A stretch of 64,000 bases of DNA, taken from assembly GCF_036016755.1 (NCBI RefSeq), contig NZ_JAYXIH010000018.1:26718-90717 (forward strand), given 5' to 3'. Positions 1 to 8,440 of this stretch are shown here, one piece after another. The DNA comes from Aurantimonas coralicida_A. GTDB lineage: Bacteria > Pseudomonadota > Alphaproteobacteria > Rhizobiales > Rhizobiaceae. The notes below the pieces were generated by a model. That model searched no databases and was not told the origin of the DNA. It saw nothing but the letters and a program-made list of their open reading frames with translations. Position numbers and translations under genes: made by a program. Numbering within the stretch: the first letter of the stretch is position 1; each line of letters starts with the position of its first letter.

Positions 1-722
1 CCGATGAAGACCGGCACGCGCACGGCCGTGCAGGTAACCTTGATCTTCGGGTCGAGCATCTTCTTGGTCTCGACCATCACCTTCCACTCTTCCTTGGTGG
101 AACCGTCCTCCATGAAGACGTCGATATGGGGAATGACGTTGAAGGCGATGCGCTTGGTGAACGTCTTGCGCTCGATTTCATCGGCGACGAACACCGCGCG
201 GCTCTGGGTGAACAGCTCGTCCATGCCGTTCTTGCCGGCGCCCGATACCGATTGGTAGGTCGAAACGACGATACGCTTGATCTTGGCGTGATCGTGTAGC
301 GGCTTCAGCGCCACGACCAGCTGCGCGGTCGAGCAGTTGGGGTTGGCGATGATGTTCTTCTTGGTGAAACCCGTGATGGCATCGGCGTTCACTTCCGGAA
401 CGATGAGCGGCACGTCTGGATCGTAGCGGAAGGCCGAGGAATTATCGATGACGACGCAGCCCTTGGCCGCGATCTTCGGCGACCATTCCTTGGACACGTT
501 GCCGCCGGCCGACATCAGGCAGATGTCGGTTCCGGTGAAGTCGTACTGGTCGAGCGGCTTCGTCTTCAGCGTCTTGTCGCCGAAGGAGACCTCGGTCCCG
601 AGGCTACGGCGCGAAGCCAGCGCCACGACCTCGTCCGCGGGAAATCCGCGCTCGGCGAGGATGCTCAGCATTTCGCGCCCGACATTGCCGGTGGCGCCGA
701 CGATGGCAACCTTGTAACCCAT
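1..722 (-). CDS. asd: Aspartate-semialdehyde dehydrogenase (partial, C-terminus beyond the window)
   Basis: Asd reduces aspartyl phosphate to aspartate semialdehyde, the branch point to lysine/diaminopimelate, threonine and methionine. About 240 codons are present; the family is usually near 340, so roughly 100 C-terminal residues lie outside the window. The nucleotide-binding GATGNVG lies at residues 9-15, and the catalytic cysteine is seen in NPNCSTAQL at residue 130. The ATG at 722 is preceded by AAGGA about 10 nt upstream. A hairpin followed by T residues (895-926) separates it from leuB on the same strand, so it probably has its own promoter in 723-894. dapB, a later enzyme of the pathway, is at 40.2-41.0 kb. 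Confidence 0.96.
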   Translation of the reverse strand, partial: MGYKVAIVGATGNVGREMLSILAERGFPADEVVALASRRSLGTEVSFGDKTLKTKPLDQYDFTGTDICLMSAGGNVSKEWSPKIAAKGCVVIDNSSAFRYDPDVPLIVPEVNADAITGFTKKNIIANPNCSTAQLVVALKPLHDHAKIKRIVVSTYQSVSGAGKNGMDELFTQSRAVFVADEIERKTFTKRIAFNVIPHIDVFMEDGSTKEEWKVMVETKKMLDPKIKVTCTAVRVPVFI

Positions 723-894
723 GGGATACAATCCTTCGCTCTCCCCGTCTGATCATTGCACGCTCGTCTACCGCCCCGGGGGAGACAAGCGGGGCAGACG
801 GCGTCAGATAATCGACGTTTTGATCGTGGAGCGCGCGAACATGGCCTGCGATATGCGCGGAGACACCCCGCTTGTCAATCGGGCCGCCAGAACG

Positions 895-926
895 AAAAAA
901 GGCCAGCCCCTTTCGGAGGGCCGGCC
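895..926 (-). terminator. Rho-independent terminator after leuB / 32-aa ORF
   Basis: On the minus strand a 9-bp stem with one mismatch (arms 918-926 and 901-909) is followed by six T residues (A run at 895-900 on the plus strand). It lies just downstream of the small ORF ending at 994 and upstream of asd, so it probably ends the leuB transcript. The rest of 723-993 shows no gene. Confidence 0.75.
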
Positions 927-993
927 ATTCATTTCGGGGACGCACCGGGCAGACTCGCCCGACGGCCCGCGATCCGTGTGACGGGAACGAAAG

Positions 994-1092
994 CTAGACC
1001 CGACGCGGATCGCGCTTGGGCTCGCTGTCGCGGCCCAGGAACTTCTTGGCGACCCAGCCGACAAAAACGGCTTTCAGGATACCTCTAATCAT
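994..1092 (-). CDS. 32-residue basic microprotein downstream of leuB
   Basis: A 32-codon ORF starts with ATG at 1092 and ends with TAG at 994. It has a strong Shine-Dalgarno AAGGAG spaced 6 nt from the ATG. The product begins MIRGILKAVFVG, a short hydrophobic stretch, and ends in a charged KRDPRRV tail. This resembles the small uncharacterised membrane-associated proteins often missed by gene callers. It lies between leuB and the terminator at 895-926 and could share the leuB transcript. No function can be assigned; the ribosome-binding site is the main support. Confidence 0.55.
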   Translation of the reverse strand: MIRGILKAVFVGWVAKKFLGRDSEPKRDPRRV

Positions 1093-1185
1093 CGTGCTCT
1101 CCTTCGACTGATTGAGGATACAATGACTGATGCAGCCAAGTGGTTGCATGGCGTGAGTCGCAAGGATCACTGGGCGCGAGAGCGC

Positions 1186-2298
1186 TCAGGCGGCGAGCTT
1201 CTTTCGGAAACTGTCGCGCACCGCATCACCCATCTCGGCCGTGCCGATCTTCCGGCAACCGTCGGACATGATGTCGCCGGTGCGGATGCCGCTGCCGAGC
1301 ACCTCGGCAACCGCGGCCTCCAGCGCGTCGGCCTCTGCAATCATCGCGAAGGAATAGCGCAGGCACATCGCCAGAGAGGCGATCATCGCCAGCGGGTTGG
1401 CGATGCCCTGGCCGGCGATATCGGGTGCCGAGCCGTGCACGGGCTCGTAGAGCGCGTGCCGCTTGCCGGTCTTGGCGTCGACGGCGCCGAGCGAGGCCGA
1501 GGGCAGCATGCCGAGCGAACCGGTCAGCATCGCCGCGATGTCCGACAGCATGTCGCCGAAGAGATTGTCGGTGACGATGACGTCGAACTGCTTCGGCGCG
1601 CGCACCAGCTGCATACCGCCGGAGTCGGCCAGCATGTGTTCCAGCTCAAGGTCGGCATGTTCGTCCCGGTGAATCCGCGTGACCACCTCGTTCCAGTAGA
1701 GCCCCGACTTCATCACATTGCGCTTTTCCATCGACGTCACCTTGCCGCGGCGGGTCCGGGCGAGGTCGAAGGCGGCGCGGGCGATGCGCTCGATTTCATA
1801 GGTTTCGTAAACCTGGGTGTCGATGGCGCGTTTCTGGCCATTGCCGAGATCGATGATTTCCTTCGGCTCGCCGAAATAGACGCCGCCGGTCAACTCGCGC
1901 ACGATCAAAATGTCGAGCCCCTCGATCACCTCGCGCTTCAGCGAGGAGGAGCCGGCCAGCGCCGGATAGCAGATCGCCGGGCGCAGATTGGCGAACAGTT
2001 CCATGTCCTTGCGCAGGCGCAACAGCCCCGCCTCCGGCCGCAGATCGTAGGCGACGCCGTCCCATTTCGACCCGCCGACCGCGCCGAACAGGATCGCGTC
2101 GGCTTGCATCGCCAGATCCATGGTCGCATCCGACACCGGCTTGCCGCAATCGTCATAGGCCGAGCCGCCGACGAGTGCGGTTTCGGTCTCGAAACCCGCG
2201 TTGGTCGCTTCGTTCATCACGGCGACGAGCTTTACGACTTCCGCCATCGTTTCGAGGCCGATGCCGTCGCCGGGAAGCAGCAGGAGCTTGGTGGTCAT
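1186..2298 (-). CDS. leuB: 3-isopropylmalate dehydrogenase
   Basis: This enzyme oxidatively decarboxylates 3-isopropylmalate in leucine biosynthesis, in the cytoplasm. The 370-residue length is normal for the family. The N-terminus contains LLLPGDGIG, and the isocitrate/isopropylmalate dehydrogenase signature is visible in the metal-binding NLFGDMLSDIAAM segment and the VHGSAPDIAGQ segment. The start is supported by GGAGG about 10 nt upstream of the ATG. Its partner leuD lies 7.6 kb upstream on the same strand, with unrelated genes between, so the two are not in one tight operon. The 223-nt region upstream (2299-2521) is shared with a divergent membrane protein gene and probably carries both promoters. 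Confidence 0.97.
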   Translation of the reverse strand: MTTKLLLLPGDGIGLETMAEVVKLVAVMNEATNAGFETETALVGGSAYDDCGKPVSDATMDLAMQADAILFGAVGGSKWDGVAYDLRPEAGLLRLRKDMELFANLRPAICYPALAGSSSLKREVIEGLDILIVRELTGGVYFGEPKEIIDLGNGQKRAIDTQVYETYEIERIARAAFDLARTRRGKVTSMEKRNVMKSGLYWNEVVTRIHRDEHADLELEHMLADSGGMQLVRAPKQFDVIVTDNLFGDMLSDIAAMLTGSLGMLPSASLGAVDAKTGKRHALYEPVHGSAPDIAGQGIANPLAMIASLAMCLRYSFAMIAEADALEAAVAEVLGSGIRTGDIMSDGCRKIGTAEMGDAVRDSFRKKLAA

Positions 2299-2521
2299 GA
2301 TGCGGTGTCCTCCGTCGTATAAATACAGTCGGCGAGGGATTTACACGAAAGTCGTGCCAGGGACAGCCGGCCGATGACCGGGACGGAACCTTCCCTGGAG
2401 TGTGGGCAAATGCCGGGAATTGGCGTCACGTCGATTTGAGATGTTTTGATTGTTCTATCCTCGGCCAACCCCGCATGTCTCGATCCCAGCGATTTGGACC
2501 GAACACAGGCGGGACAGCATT

Positions 2522-2962
2522 ATGATTCGTATCGGCAAGGGAATGGCGGCCGGCCTCGTGGCAACGGTTCTGCTCTCGATCCTGATGGTGATGAAGGGCA
2601 CGATGGGGCTGATGTCGCAACTCGACGTCATCCGGATGATCGCCGGTATGACGGGCATGTCGGCCGCTATCGCCTGGGGCGTTCACTTCCTGTTGGGCAC
2701 GGTGATCTGGGGCGGTCTGTTCGCCTGGATCAATCTCGCCATTCCGGGCGACACCCAATGGCTGCGCGGCATCGTCTTCGGCATCGGCGCCTGGCTGGCC
2801 ATGATGGTGCTGGTCATGCCCGCGGCGGGACAGGGGCTGTTCGGCCTGCAGCTCGGAATCATGGCTCCCGTCATGACGCTCATTCTGCATGTCATTTATG
2901 GCGCGGTCTTGGGTGCCACCTATGGGGGGATGGTCGGGCCGCGGGTATTGACTGACGGATAG
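2522..2962 (+). CDS. DUF6789-like small membrane protein
   Basis: This is a 146-residue, strongly hydrophobic protein with about four predicted membrane segments, roughly residues 5-25, 45-70, 80-105 and 115-140. Glycine- and methionine-rich helices and an N-terminal IRIGKGMAAGLVAT resemble the uncharacterised DUF6789 family; that match is from memory. A longer frame opens at 2450, but the ATG at 2522 is preferred because the membrane pattern begins there. No strong ribosome-binding site is seen. It is divergent from leuB and convergent with the GMC dehydrogenase gene. Function unknown. Confidence 0.65.
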   Translation: MIRIGKGMAAGLVATVLLSILMVMKGTMGLMSQLDVIRMIAGMTGMSAAIAWGVHFLLGTVIWGGLFAWINLAIPGDTQWLRGIVFGIGAWLAMMVLVMPAAGQGLFGLQLGIMAPVMTLILHVIYGAVLGATYGGMVGPRVLTDG

Positions 2963-3044
2963 TGGATGTCGCGTTCGCCGCAACCGTCGCGGTTGGGAGG
3001 CGAGAGAGCCGGCCGTGGTCGGCTCCCTCGCGCGTCCGGTCCGC

Positions 3045-4616
3045 TCAAAGCTCCCCGGAAGCCATCCGCCCGGCGATGTGGTCGGCCTGACGCAAGGCCA
3101 GCGCGACGATCGTCAGGGTCGGGTTCTCGGCCGCGCCCGTGGTGAATTGCGAGCCGTCGGATACGAACAGGTTGGGGATGTCGTGGGTCTGGCCGAAGCG
3201 ATTGACGACGCCGTCCTCAGGCTTCTCGCTCATCCGGTTGGTCCCCAGATTGTGGGTCGAGGGATAGGGCGGGGTGTGGATGGTGCGCACGGCTCCCACC
3301 GCATCGTAGATCGCCGAGCCCTGCCGGTAGGCGTGGTTGCGCATCGCGGTGTCGTTGGGATGATCGTCGAAATTGACGTTGGCGACCGGCATGCCGAAAG
3401 CGTCCTTGTCGCTGTCCGACAGGGTGATCCGGTTATCCTCGCGCGGCATGTCCTCGCCGACGATCCACAGGCCCGCCATGTTGCGGTATTCGTCCATGGC
3501 GCTGGAGAAATCGCGCCCCCATTTGCCGGGGTCGAGAAAGGCCGCCATGAAGGGCAGGCCGAGCGACAGCGTTTCGAACTCATAGCCGCCGGCAAAGCCG
3601 CGCGAGGTGTCGTGCCTGGCCTCGTCCTGGACGATGCCGGCCATCGTCGTTCCCCGGTACATGTGCACGGGCTTGTCGAAGGTGGCGTAGACCGACCCGG
3701 TCGTGTGGCGCATGTAGTTGCGTCCGACCTGGCCGGAGGAGTTCGCCAGTCCATCAGGGAACATCGATGACTGCGAGTTGAGAAGCAGCCGTGGGCTTTC
3801 GATCGAATTGCCGGCGACGGCGACGATCCGGGCCTTCTGCACGTGCTCCTTGCCGTCCTTGTCGGCATAGACGACGCCGGTGACCTGGCCGGAGGCGTCG
3901 TGCTCGATCCTAAGGACCTGGCTGTCCGGACGGACTTCGAGCCGGCCGGTCTCCTCGCCCTTGGGTATCTCGGAGACGAGGGTCGACCATTTGGCGCCGG
4001 ATTTGCAGCCCTGGAAGCAGAAACCGATCTGCAGGCATGAGGCACGATCGTCGCGCGGCTCGGAGTTGATGGCCATGCGGCCGGTGTGGACTTCCTTGTA
4101 GCCGATCTTCTTGGCGCCGGCTTCCAGCACCTTGAAGTTGTTGTTGCCGGGCAGGCCGGGGATGCCGTTGGTCCGGGTGACGCCCATCCGGTCCTCGGCC
4201 ATGGCGTACCAGGGCTCCATCTCCTTCAGGTCGATCGGCCAGTCGAGAAGGTTGGCGCCCTCGATCGCGCCGTAGTTGGTCAGCGTCTTGAACTCGTGCT
4301 CCTGAATGCGCAGCGAGGCTCCGGCCCAGTGGGTGGTGGAACCGCCGACCGCCTTGACGATCCAGGCCGGAAGGTTCGGAAAATCCTTGGCGACCTGCCA
4401 GTCGCCGGACGTCGTGCGCTTGTCCTTCCACGCGAGCTGGCCGAAGGAATCCCACTCGTCGTTGATGAAGTCCTCGGTCTCGTAGCGAGAGCCGGCTTCG
4501 AGGATGACGGTATCGATCCCCTTGAGCGCCAGCTGGGTACCGAGGGTGCCGCCGCCGGCTCCCGAGCCGACGATAACGGCCACGCTGTCGTCATTGAGAT
4601 CATAAGGTGCGGGCAT
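3045..4616 (-). CDS. GMC-family FAD-dependent dehydrogenase (gluconate 2-dehydrogenase-like large subunit)
   Basis: The 523-residue flavoprotein has an N-terminal FAD-binding GSGAGGG at about residues 17-23 and an EAGSRYE segment that would bind the ribose. Its C-terminus carries HNLGTNRM and ENPTLTI, matching the GMC active-site region, and it has a cysteine cluster CLQIGFCFQGC. The family includes membrane-bound dehydrogenases for gluconate, sorbosone and other polyols. The gene follows a Tat-exported gluconate 2-dehydrogenase subunit 3-like gene by 95 nt, and GGAGG precedes its ATG. In three-component enzymes electrons pass to a multiheme cytochrome c; none is encoded adjacently. The substrate cannot be read from the sequence. 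Confidence 0.85.
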   Translation of the reverse strand: MPAPYDLNDDSVAVIVGSGAGGGTLGTQLALKGIDTVILEAGSRYETEDFINDEWDSFGQLAWKDKRTTSGDWQVAKDFPNLPAWIVKAVGGSTTHWAGASLRIQEHEFKTLTNYGAIEGANLLDWPIDLKEMEPWYAMAEDRMGVTRTNGIPGLPGNNNFKVLEAGAKKIGYKEVHTGRMAINSEPRDDRASCLQIGFCFQGCKSGAKWSTLVSEIPKGEETGRLEVRPDSQVLRIEHDASGQVTGVVYADKDGKEHVQKARIVAVAGNSIESPRLLLNSQSSMFPDGLANSSGQVGRNYMRHTTGSVYATFDKPVHMYRGTTMAGIVQDEARHDTSRGFAGGYEFETLSLGLPFMAAFLDPGKWGRDFSSAMDEYRNMAGLWIVGEDMPREDNRITLSDSDKDAFGMPVANVNFDDHPNDTAMRNHAYRQGSAIYDAVGAVRTIHTPPYPSTHNLGTNRMSEKPEDGVVNRFGQTHDIPNLFVSDGSQFTTGAAENPTLTIVALALRQADHIAGRMASGEL

Positions 4617-4711
4617 GGTGCGTTTCCTCCCGGAGTTCTCGATGCCATCGCCTCCTCGCGGCGCATCGAACTCCCATTGTCGAATGCTGGATCTGTTTCC
4701 CGGCGCCGCTC

Positions 4712-5245
4712 TCAGAGCCAGTCGATGTCGTCGAAGCCGCGCTCGATGTAGCCGCCCTTGTCGGCCGAGGCGCCCTCATAGCCGAACATCGGCCAAAGCT
4801 CCTTCTGGTTGTAGAGCCCGACGACGAGGTTCGAGCGCACCTTCTGGAAGAACGGATCGCTCTCCATCTCCTTCAGGATCGCGGCTCGGTCGTCCTCGCT
4901 CGCCACTGCGGCGTAGTCTTTGTCGTGCTTGGCTCGCGCGGCATCGTTCAGCTTGGCGACGCCGTCCTCGAGCATGGCGAGATCGCTTTCCGAGGCGCGG
5001 GCCGCCTGATCGAGAATGTCGACGGCAATCGCGTAATACTTGTCCTCGACGATGGCATGCGGATAGGTGTCCCGCGACATCTGCACGAGGGTCGCGAAAG
5101 TCTCCGGCTTCGTCGCCTGCGGCATCTGGCTCCACGCCTGCCCGACGATCATGCCGGATGGCATGATCGTCATGGCCAGAAGTCCGGCTCCGCCTTTCAG
5201 AAAGCTGCGCCGGTTCGGCGCGGCGCGCCCCATTACCTCTGCCAT
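4712..5245 (-). CDS. Tat-exported gluconate 2-dehydrogenase subunit 3 family protein
   Basis: A 177-residue protein with a twin-arginine signal: NRRSFLKGG at residues 11-19, then a hydrophobic stretch. The mature part is helical and fits the gluconate_2-dh3 family, the small subunit that carries the folded flavoprotein partner across the membrane. A strong GGGAGGA precedes the ATG. The GMC dehydrogenase gene follows immediately, as expected for a co-exported heterodimer acting in the periplasm. The downstream cytochrome subunit of the classical three-part enzyme is missing here. Confidence 0.82.
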   Translation of the reverse strand: MAEVMGRAAPNRRSFLKGGAGLLAMTIMPSGMIVGQAWSQMPQATKPETFATLVQMSRDTYPHAIVEDKYYAIAVDILDQAARASESDLAMLEDGVAKLNDAARAKHDKDYAAVASEDDRAAILKEMESDPFFQKVRSNLVVGLYNQKELWPMFGYEGASADKGGYIERGFDDIDWL

Positions 5246-5325
5246 TTTGGTTCCTCCCGATGGCGTGGTTCGTCTGTCTCGACCCGTCCCATTCTCCCGC
5301 TGGGCCGCGCCAGGAGCGTGCGGCG

Positions 5326-5721
5326 CTATTGGAAGCGCCCGCCCCGTTCCAGTACCTCGATCTTGTAGCCGTCCGGATCATCGATGAAGAAGAAGCGGCC
5401 GAGCATCGTGCCTTGATGCGAGATTTGCTTGATGTCCTTGGGCGCCAGTCCGGCCGCGCGCATGCGCTCGTGCTCGGCGCCCAGATCGCCGACCGAGACG
5501 GCAACATGGCCGTAACCGTTGCCGAGATCGTAGGGCTTCGTCTCGCCCTTGTTGATCGTCAGCTCCACCTCGTGCTCGCTCTCCGGATTGGAGAGGTAGA
5601 CAAGCGTGAAGGAGTCGAAGTCGTAGCGATCGGCGACTTTCAGGCCGAAGGCCTTGTCGTAGAACGCGACCGAACGCGCCTCATCAAGCACCCGCAGCAT
5701 CGTGTGAATTGTCTTGGCCAA
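5326..5721 (-). CDS. gloA: Lactoylglutathione lyase (glyoxalase I)
   Basis: This VOC-fold metalloenzyme converts the methylglyoxal-glutathione hemithioacetal to S-lactoylglutathione. The 131-residue length is typical. The four expected metal ligands can be seen: His6 (TIHTMLRV), a Glu in VELTIN, a His in GYGHVAV and a Glu in KIEVLE near the C-terminus. The start codon is TTG at 5721; the next in-frame ATG would remove His6, so the TTG start is strongly preferred. A GAGGGTGG stretch precedes it. The gene ends about 80 nt before the gluconate dehydrogenase-like pair on the same strand. Glutathione synthetase is encoded at 28.9 kb. Confidence 0.93.
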   Translation of the reverse strand: MAKTIHTMLRVLDEARSVAFYDKAFGLKVADRYDFDSFTLVYLSNPESEHEVELTINKGETKPYDLGNGYGHVAVSVGDLGAEHERMRAAGLAPKDIKQISHQGTMLGRFFFIDDPDGYKIEVLERGGRFQ

Positions 5722-5954
5722 GCCACCCTCGTCATGGTTGCGACGCGCCGGATGGCGGCGTCGGAATTCATGCGGCGGATGCAGTCGGCTGAGGGCATGG
5801 AATCGAGCGTCAGTCGCCGCGCGGCGACTACGATATTCCTCCCAGAGCCGGCTCGACCCGCCAGTTCATGACGAGCTTAGACGCAGATTCCATGTGGCGG
5901 GTAGTATGATGATAGCACACCGAAAATCCCGGCCTGCTGGGCGGCAATCGGCGG

Positions 5955-6293
5955 TCAGACCGCGATGCTGAAATCCTGATGACGCTCTATGGGACGCCGA
6001 ATTTCGCCCGTCTCGGCATCGGCCCGCCGAGTCGCCATGCGCTCGAGATGCAAAAGGCAGGCGCAGCGCAGGAGCGACGTGAAGTTGCGTGCCTCGCCGT
6101 GCAGCTCCGACACCTCATCGTGCAGCGACGTCAGAAATTTCGACAGCGGCATCGCCTGGTCGGCGGCCAGTTCCTCCAGCACGTGCCAGAAGGCGGCTTC
6201 CAGCCGGATCGATGTCGCATGGCCGGAAAGGCGGACGGATCGCGTCTCGCTGTCATAATTCTTGGTCGGGATTCCGGCGAAGAGCTGGCACAT
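5955..6293 (-). CDS. Ribbon-helix-helix domain protein
   Basis: About 112 residues from the ATG at 6293; an in-frame ATG at 6308 would add five residues. The segment RSVRLSGHATSIRLEAAFWHVLEELA, with the following helix, fits the ribbon-helix-helix family (PF13467) common in Alphaproteobacteria: a short strand that sets DNA specificity followed by two helices. The tail after about residue 85 is basic. The frame extends far upstream, but that part looks like noncoding shadow. It may be a DNA-binding regulator; targets are unknown. The 233 nt between it and gloA (5722-5954) shows no gene. Confidence 0.7.
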   Translation of the reverse strand: MCQLFAGIPTKNYDSETRSVRLSGHATSIRLEAAFWHVLEELAADQAMPLSKFLTSLHDEVSELHGEARNFTSLLRCACLLHLERMATRRADAETGEIRRPIERHQDFSIAV

Positions 6294-6468
6294 GCGATGT
6301 CCGTCCATTGTTGCGCGTCGGGCCCTGTCCCGCAGTAAAGGCGCAAGCGCGGACGATGACAAGCTTCGGACTTTCGGCGCGGCGCTTTGACCGAGCGTCA
6401 AACCCGACTTTTGCAGAAGGCGAGGGGTGAACGGCGAGGAGTCGGGACCAGGCAAATGGGCGGCGGCA

Positions 6469-6501
6469 CCGGGCCGCTTCGCTATCGGCGAAGCAGCCCG
6501 G
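6469..6501 (-). terminator. Strong GC-rich hairpin after the binding-protein gene
   Basis: Inverted repeat with 14-nt arms (6469-6482 and 6488-6501, one internal mismatch) around a 5-nt loop. It lies 28 nt past the stop of the binding-protein gene ending at 6529. No T run follows, so it may stabilise the mRNA 3' end or work with Rho rather than act as a classical intrinsic terminator. The rest of 6309-6528 holds nothing recognisable. Confidence 0.45.
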
Positions 6502-6528
6502 GACAACTGCGTATGGGACCGGAGCGGC

Positions 6529-7488
6529 TCAGCCCGCCGGGATCGGTTTCGACTCCAACTCGTCCTTGCTGGCGCGCACGAAGCCGTAGCTCTCATAGAT
6601 CGCCTGCGCCCCGTCGGAGCGCAGATAATCGAGGAACGTCTCGGCGTTGTCGGGATTGCGGGCGTTGGTCAGCGTGCCGATGGCATAGGCGACCTTGTCC
6701 TGCTGGTTCTGCGAGGCGGGAATCTCGACGCCGTCGATCTTGCGGCCCTCCGCCTTGGCGTAGCGCACTTCGGTTTCCCAGACGATGCCGACATCCGCCT
6801 CACCGGCTTCGATGCGGTCGGGCGTCTCGCGATGGTGGCGCTCGGTGAACCAGGTCTTGCCCTCCACGGCCCAGCAGCCCTTGCAGTCGGCGTTTCCGGT
6901 GACCTTTTCGTGGATGCCCATATCCTTGAGCATCTGCGATCCGTAGAAGCGGAAAATACCCTCGGTCTGCGGATTGGGATGCGACTGCACCAGGTCGTCG
7001 CGTGCCAGATCCTCCGCCCCCTTGATGTCCTTTGGGTTGCCCTCGGCGACCATCAGGGACAGCCGATTGTGCGTATAGACCATATACGCATCCATCAGAT
7101 CGGCGGCCTTCAGCTTCTTCAGATGGCCGAGGTTGACGCTGGCGTAAAGGTCAGGATTCTGCGCCGTATCCTTGCCCTGGATCTGACCCTGCTTCAGAAT
7201 TTGCTGGTTGATAATCTGCCCCGGCGGGATGGTCTCGACATAGACTTTTGCGATTTGGGGATTCTTGGACTGAAAGTCCTTGATCAGGTCTTCCATGACC
7301 ATGAATTGGTTGCCGGCGAGATACATGACCAGGTCGGCCGTGTAGGAATCCTCGATCGCGCCGTATTCGACCTCTCCGCCGGCGGAAAAGGTGCGGTAAT
7401 CCTTGTCGCCGCTTTCCTCTTCCTGCGCGAATGCCGCGCCGGTCAAGAAAATCGCGGCAACGGCCGTGCTAAGTAACCTGTTTATCAT
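6529..7488 (-). CDS. Periplasmic substrate-binding protein, ABC type, without its permease
   Basis: A 319-residue type II periplasmic binding protein with a clear signal peptide, probably cleaved after AFA at about residue 21. The mature part begins acidic (EEESGDKDY). Segments such as DLVMYLAGNQ, VAYAIGTL and AETFLDYLRSDGAQAIYESYGF match the ModA/PstS-like fold that binds oxyanions. An unusual DCKGCW pair of cysteines may form a disulphide. GGAGG precedes the ATG. No permease or ATPase gene is nearby, so the ligand is undefined and the protein is an orphan in this window. Confidence 0.78.
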   Translation of the reverse strand: MINRLLSTAVAAIFLTGAAFAQEEESGDKDYRTFSAGGEVEYGAIEDSYTADLVMYLAGNQFMVMEDLIKDFQSKNPQIAKVYVETIPPGQIINQQILKQGQIQGKDTAQNPDLYASVNLGHLKKLKAADLMDAYMVYTHNRLSLMVAEGNPKDIKGAEDLARDDLVQSHPNPQTEGIFRFYGSQMLKDMGIHEKVTGNADCKGCWAVEGKTWFTERHHRETPDRIEAGEADVGIVWETEVRYAKAEGRKIDGVEIPASQNQQDKVAYAIGTLTNARNPDNAETFLDYLRSDGAQAIYESYGFVRASKDELESKPIPAG

Positions 7489-7607
7489 TCGTTCTTCCTC
7501 CCTTGAAGACGGACGAATTCATACATGCGAATGAACGAATGTAAAGCAGAGGGCGGCCTTCTGACATATCGCGCAGCTTGCCCCCCAACGACCGTGAAGG
7601 TGCCGCC

Positions 7608-8234
7608 TCACAAATGCTCGGCCAGTTTCCGCATCAGCCGCCTGCCCTGGCGACGGGAACGAAGCTGACGCGTCGTCAAGCTGTTGGGACGAATCCGCAG
7701 GCTCTTCTCGCCGTTCTCGACGAAGGAGAAGCGACGTGATGCGCCGACCGGGAGGAGATCAGGGCCGTAGAGCGCGACCACGATCAGATTCAGCCCAGTC
7801 ACGGAGTCGGTCCAGGAACTGAGGTTGGACAATTCGGGATCTGTCTCGACCAACTGGCTCACCAGGTCGTCGAAATGGCCGATGTCGAGATAGTCCCCCG
7901 TCGAGAGGCTTCCCTGACGCATGGACGAGCGCGGGTCTGAGCCAAGGTCCTCGGGAAGATCGCGCAAGTCGGTGAGGGCATATTCGTAGGACTTGGCATC
8001 GGTTTCCAAGGTCGCGATGATACTGGTGATGTAGAGCGGTTCGGCGCTCATGCTGGTGATGAGGCAGCGGGATCGGATGCCGTGGCCGGCGCCGCGGCTG
8101 ATCAGGATCGAGGAACTGCGCTGGCGCCGGTAGCCGTTCAGCAGAAGCTGCAGATAGACGATCCATACGACCAGCATCGCCGTACTGACCGCGAGGCTGA
8201 TGAGGTCGATGTTTTGCGACAGCCAGTTCCACAT
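7608..8234 (-). CDS. Single-span membrane protein of unknown function
   Basis: A 208-residue protein. One N-terminal membrane segment at about residues 6-32 is followed by a cytoplasmic basic stretch (RRQRSS) and a soluble domain of predicted strands. The ATG at 8234 is chosen because AGGAG lies about 8 nt upstream; an in-frame start 51 nt earlier lacks this. The C-terminus is very basic (RQLRSRRQGRRLMRK). No family is recognised. It is divergent from the DUF3179 gene and may share a promoter region with it. Confidence 0.6.
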   Translation of the reverse strand: MWNWLSQNIDLISLAVSTAMLVVWIVYLQLLLNGYRRQRSSSILISRGAGHGIRSRCLITSMSAEPLYITSIIATLETDAKSYEYALTDLRDLPEDLGSDPRSSMRQGSLSTGDYLDIGHFDDLVSQLVETDPELSNLSSWTDSVTGLNLIVVALYGPDLLPVGASRRFSFVENGEKSLRIRPNSLTTRQLRSRRQGRRLMRKLAEHL

Positions 8235-8440
8235 GATGTCCGCTCCTGCGTTTGTTCCGGCCGCCGCCTCCCCCGACTGCGTCAATCGCCCGCAGAACGC
8301 GGGAGCGCGCCGATCGATCCGTAGGCGGGAATCGCGCCGCGATCACGCCGAATCGTAAAAGCGTGACTCGCTTGGGCCCCTGCCGACGCGCACAATCGCG
8401 CAAAAGAATTGCCGCGTGTGGGCGAGAGCGGGAGGATGTA

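Noticed and set aside
3002..3029. Hairpin between the DUF6789-like and GMC genes
   Set aside because: The stem is imperfect and no T run follows on either strand, so I do not call it a terminator.
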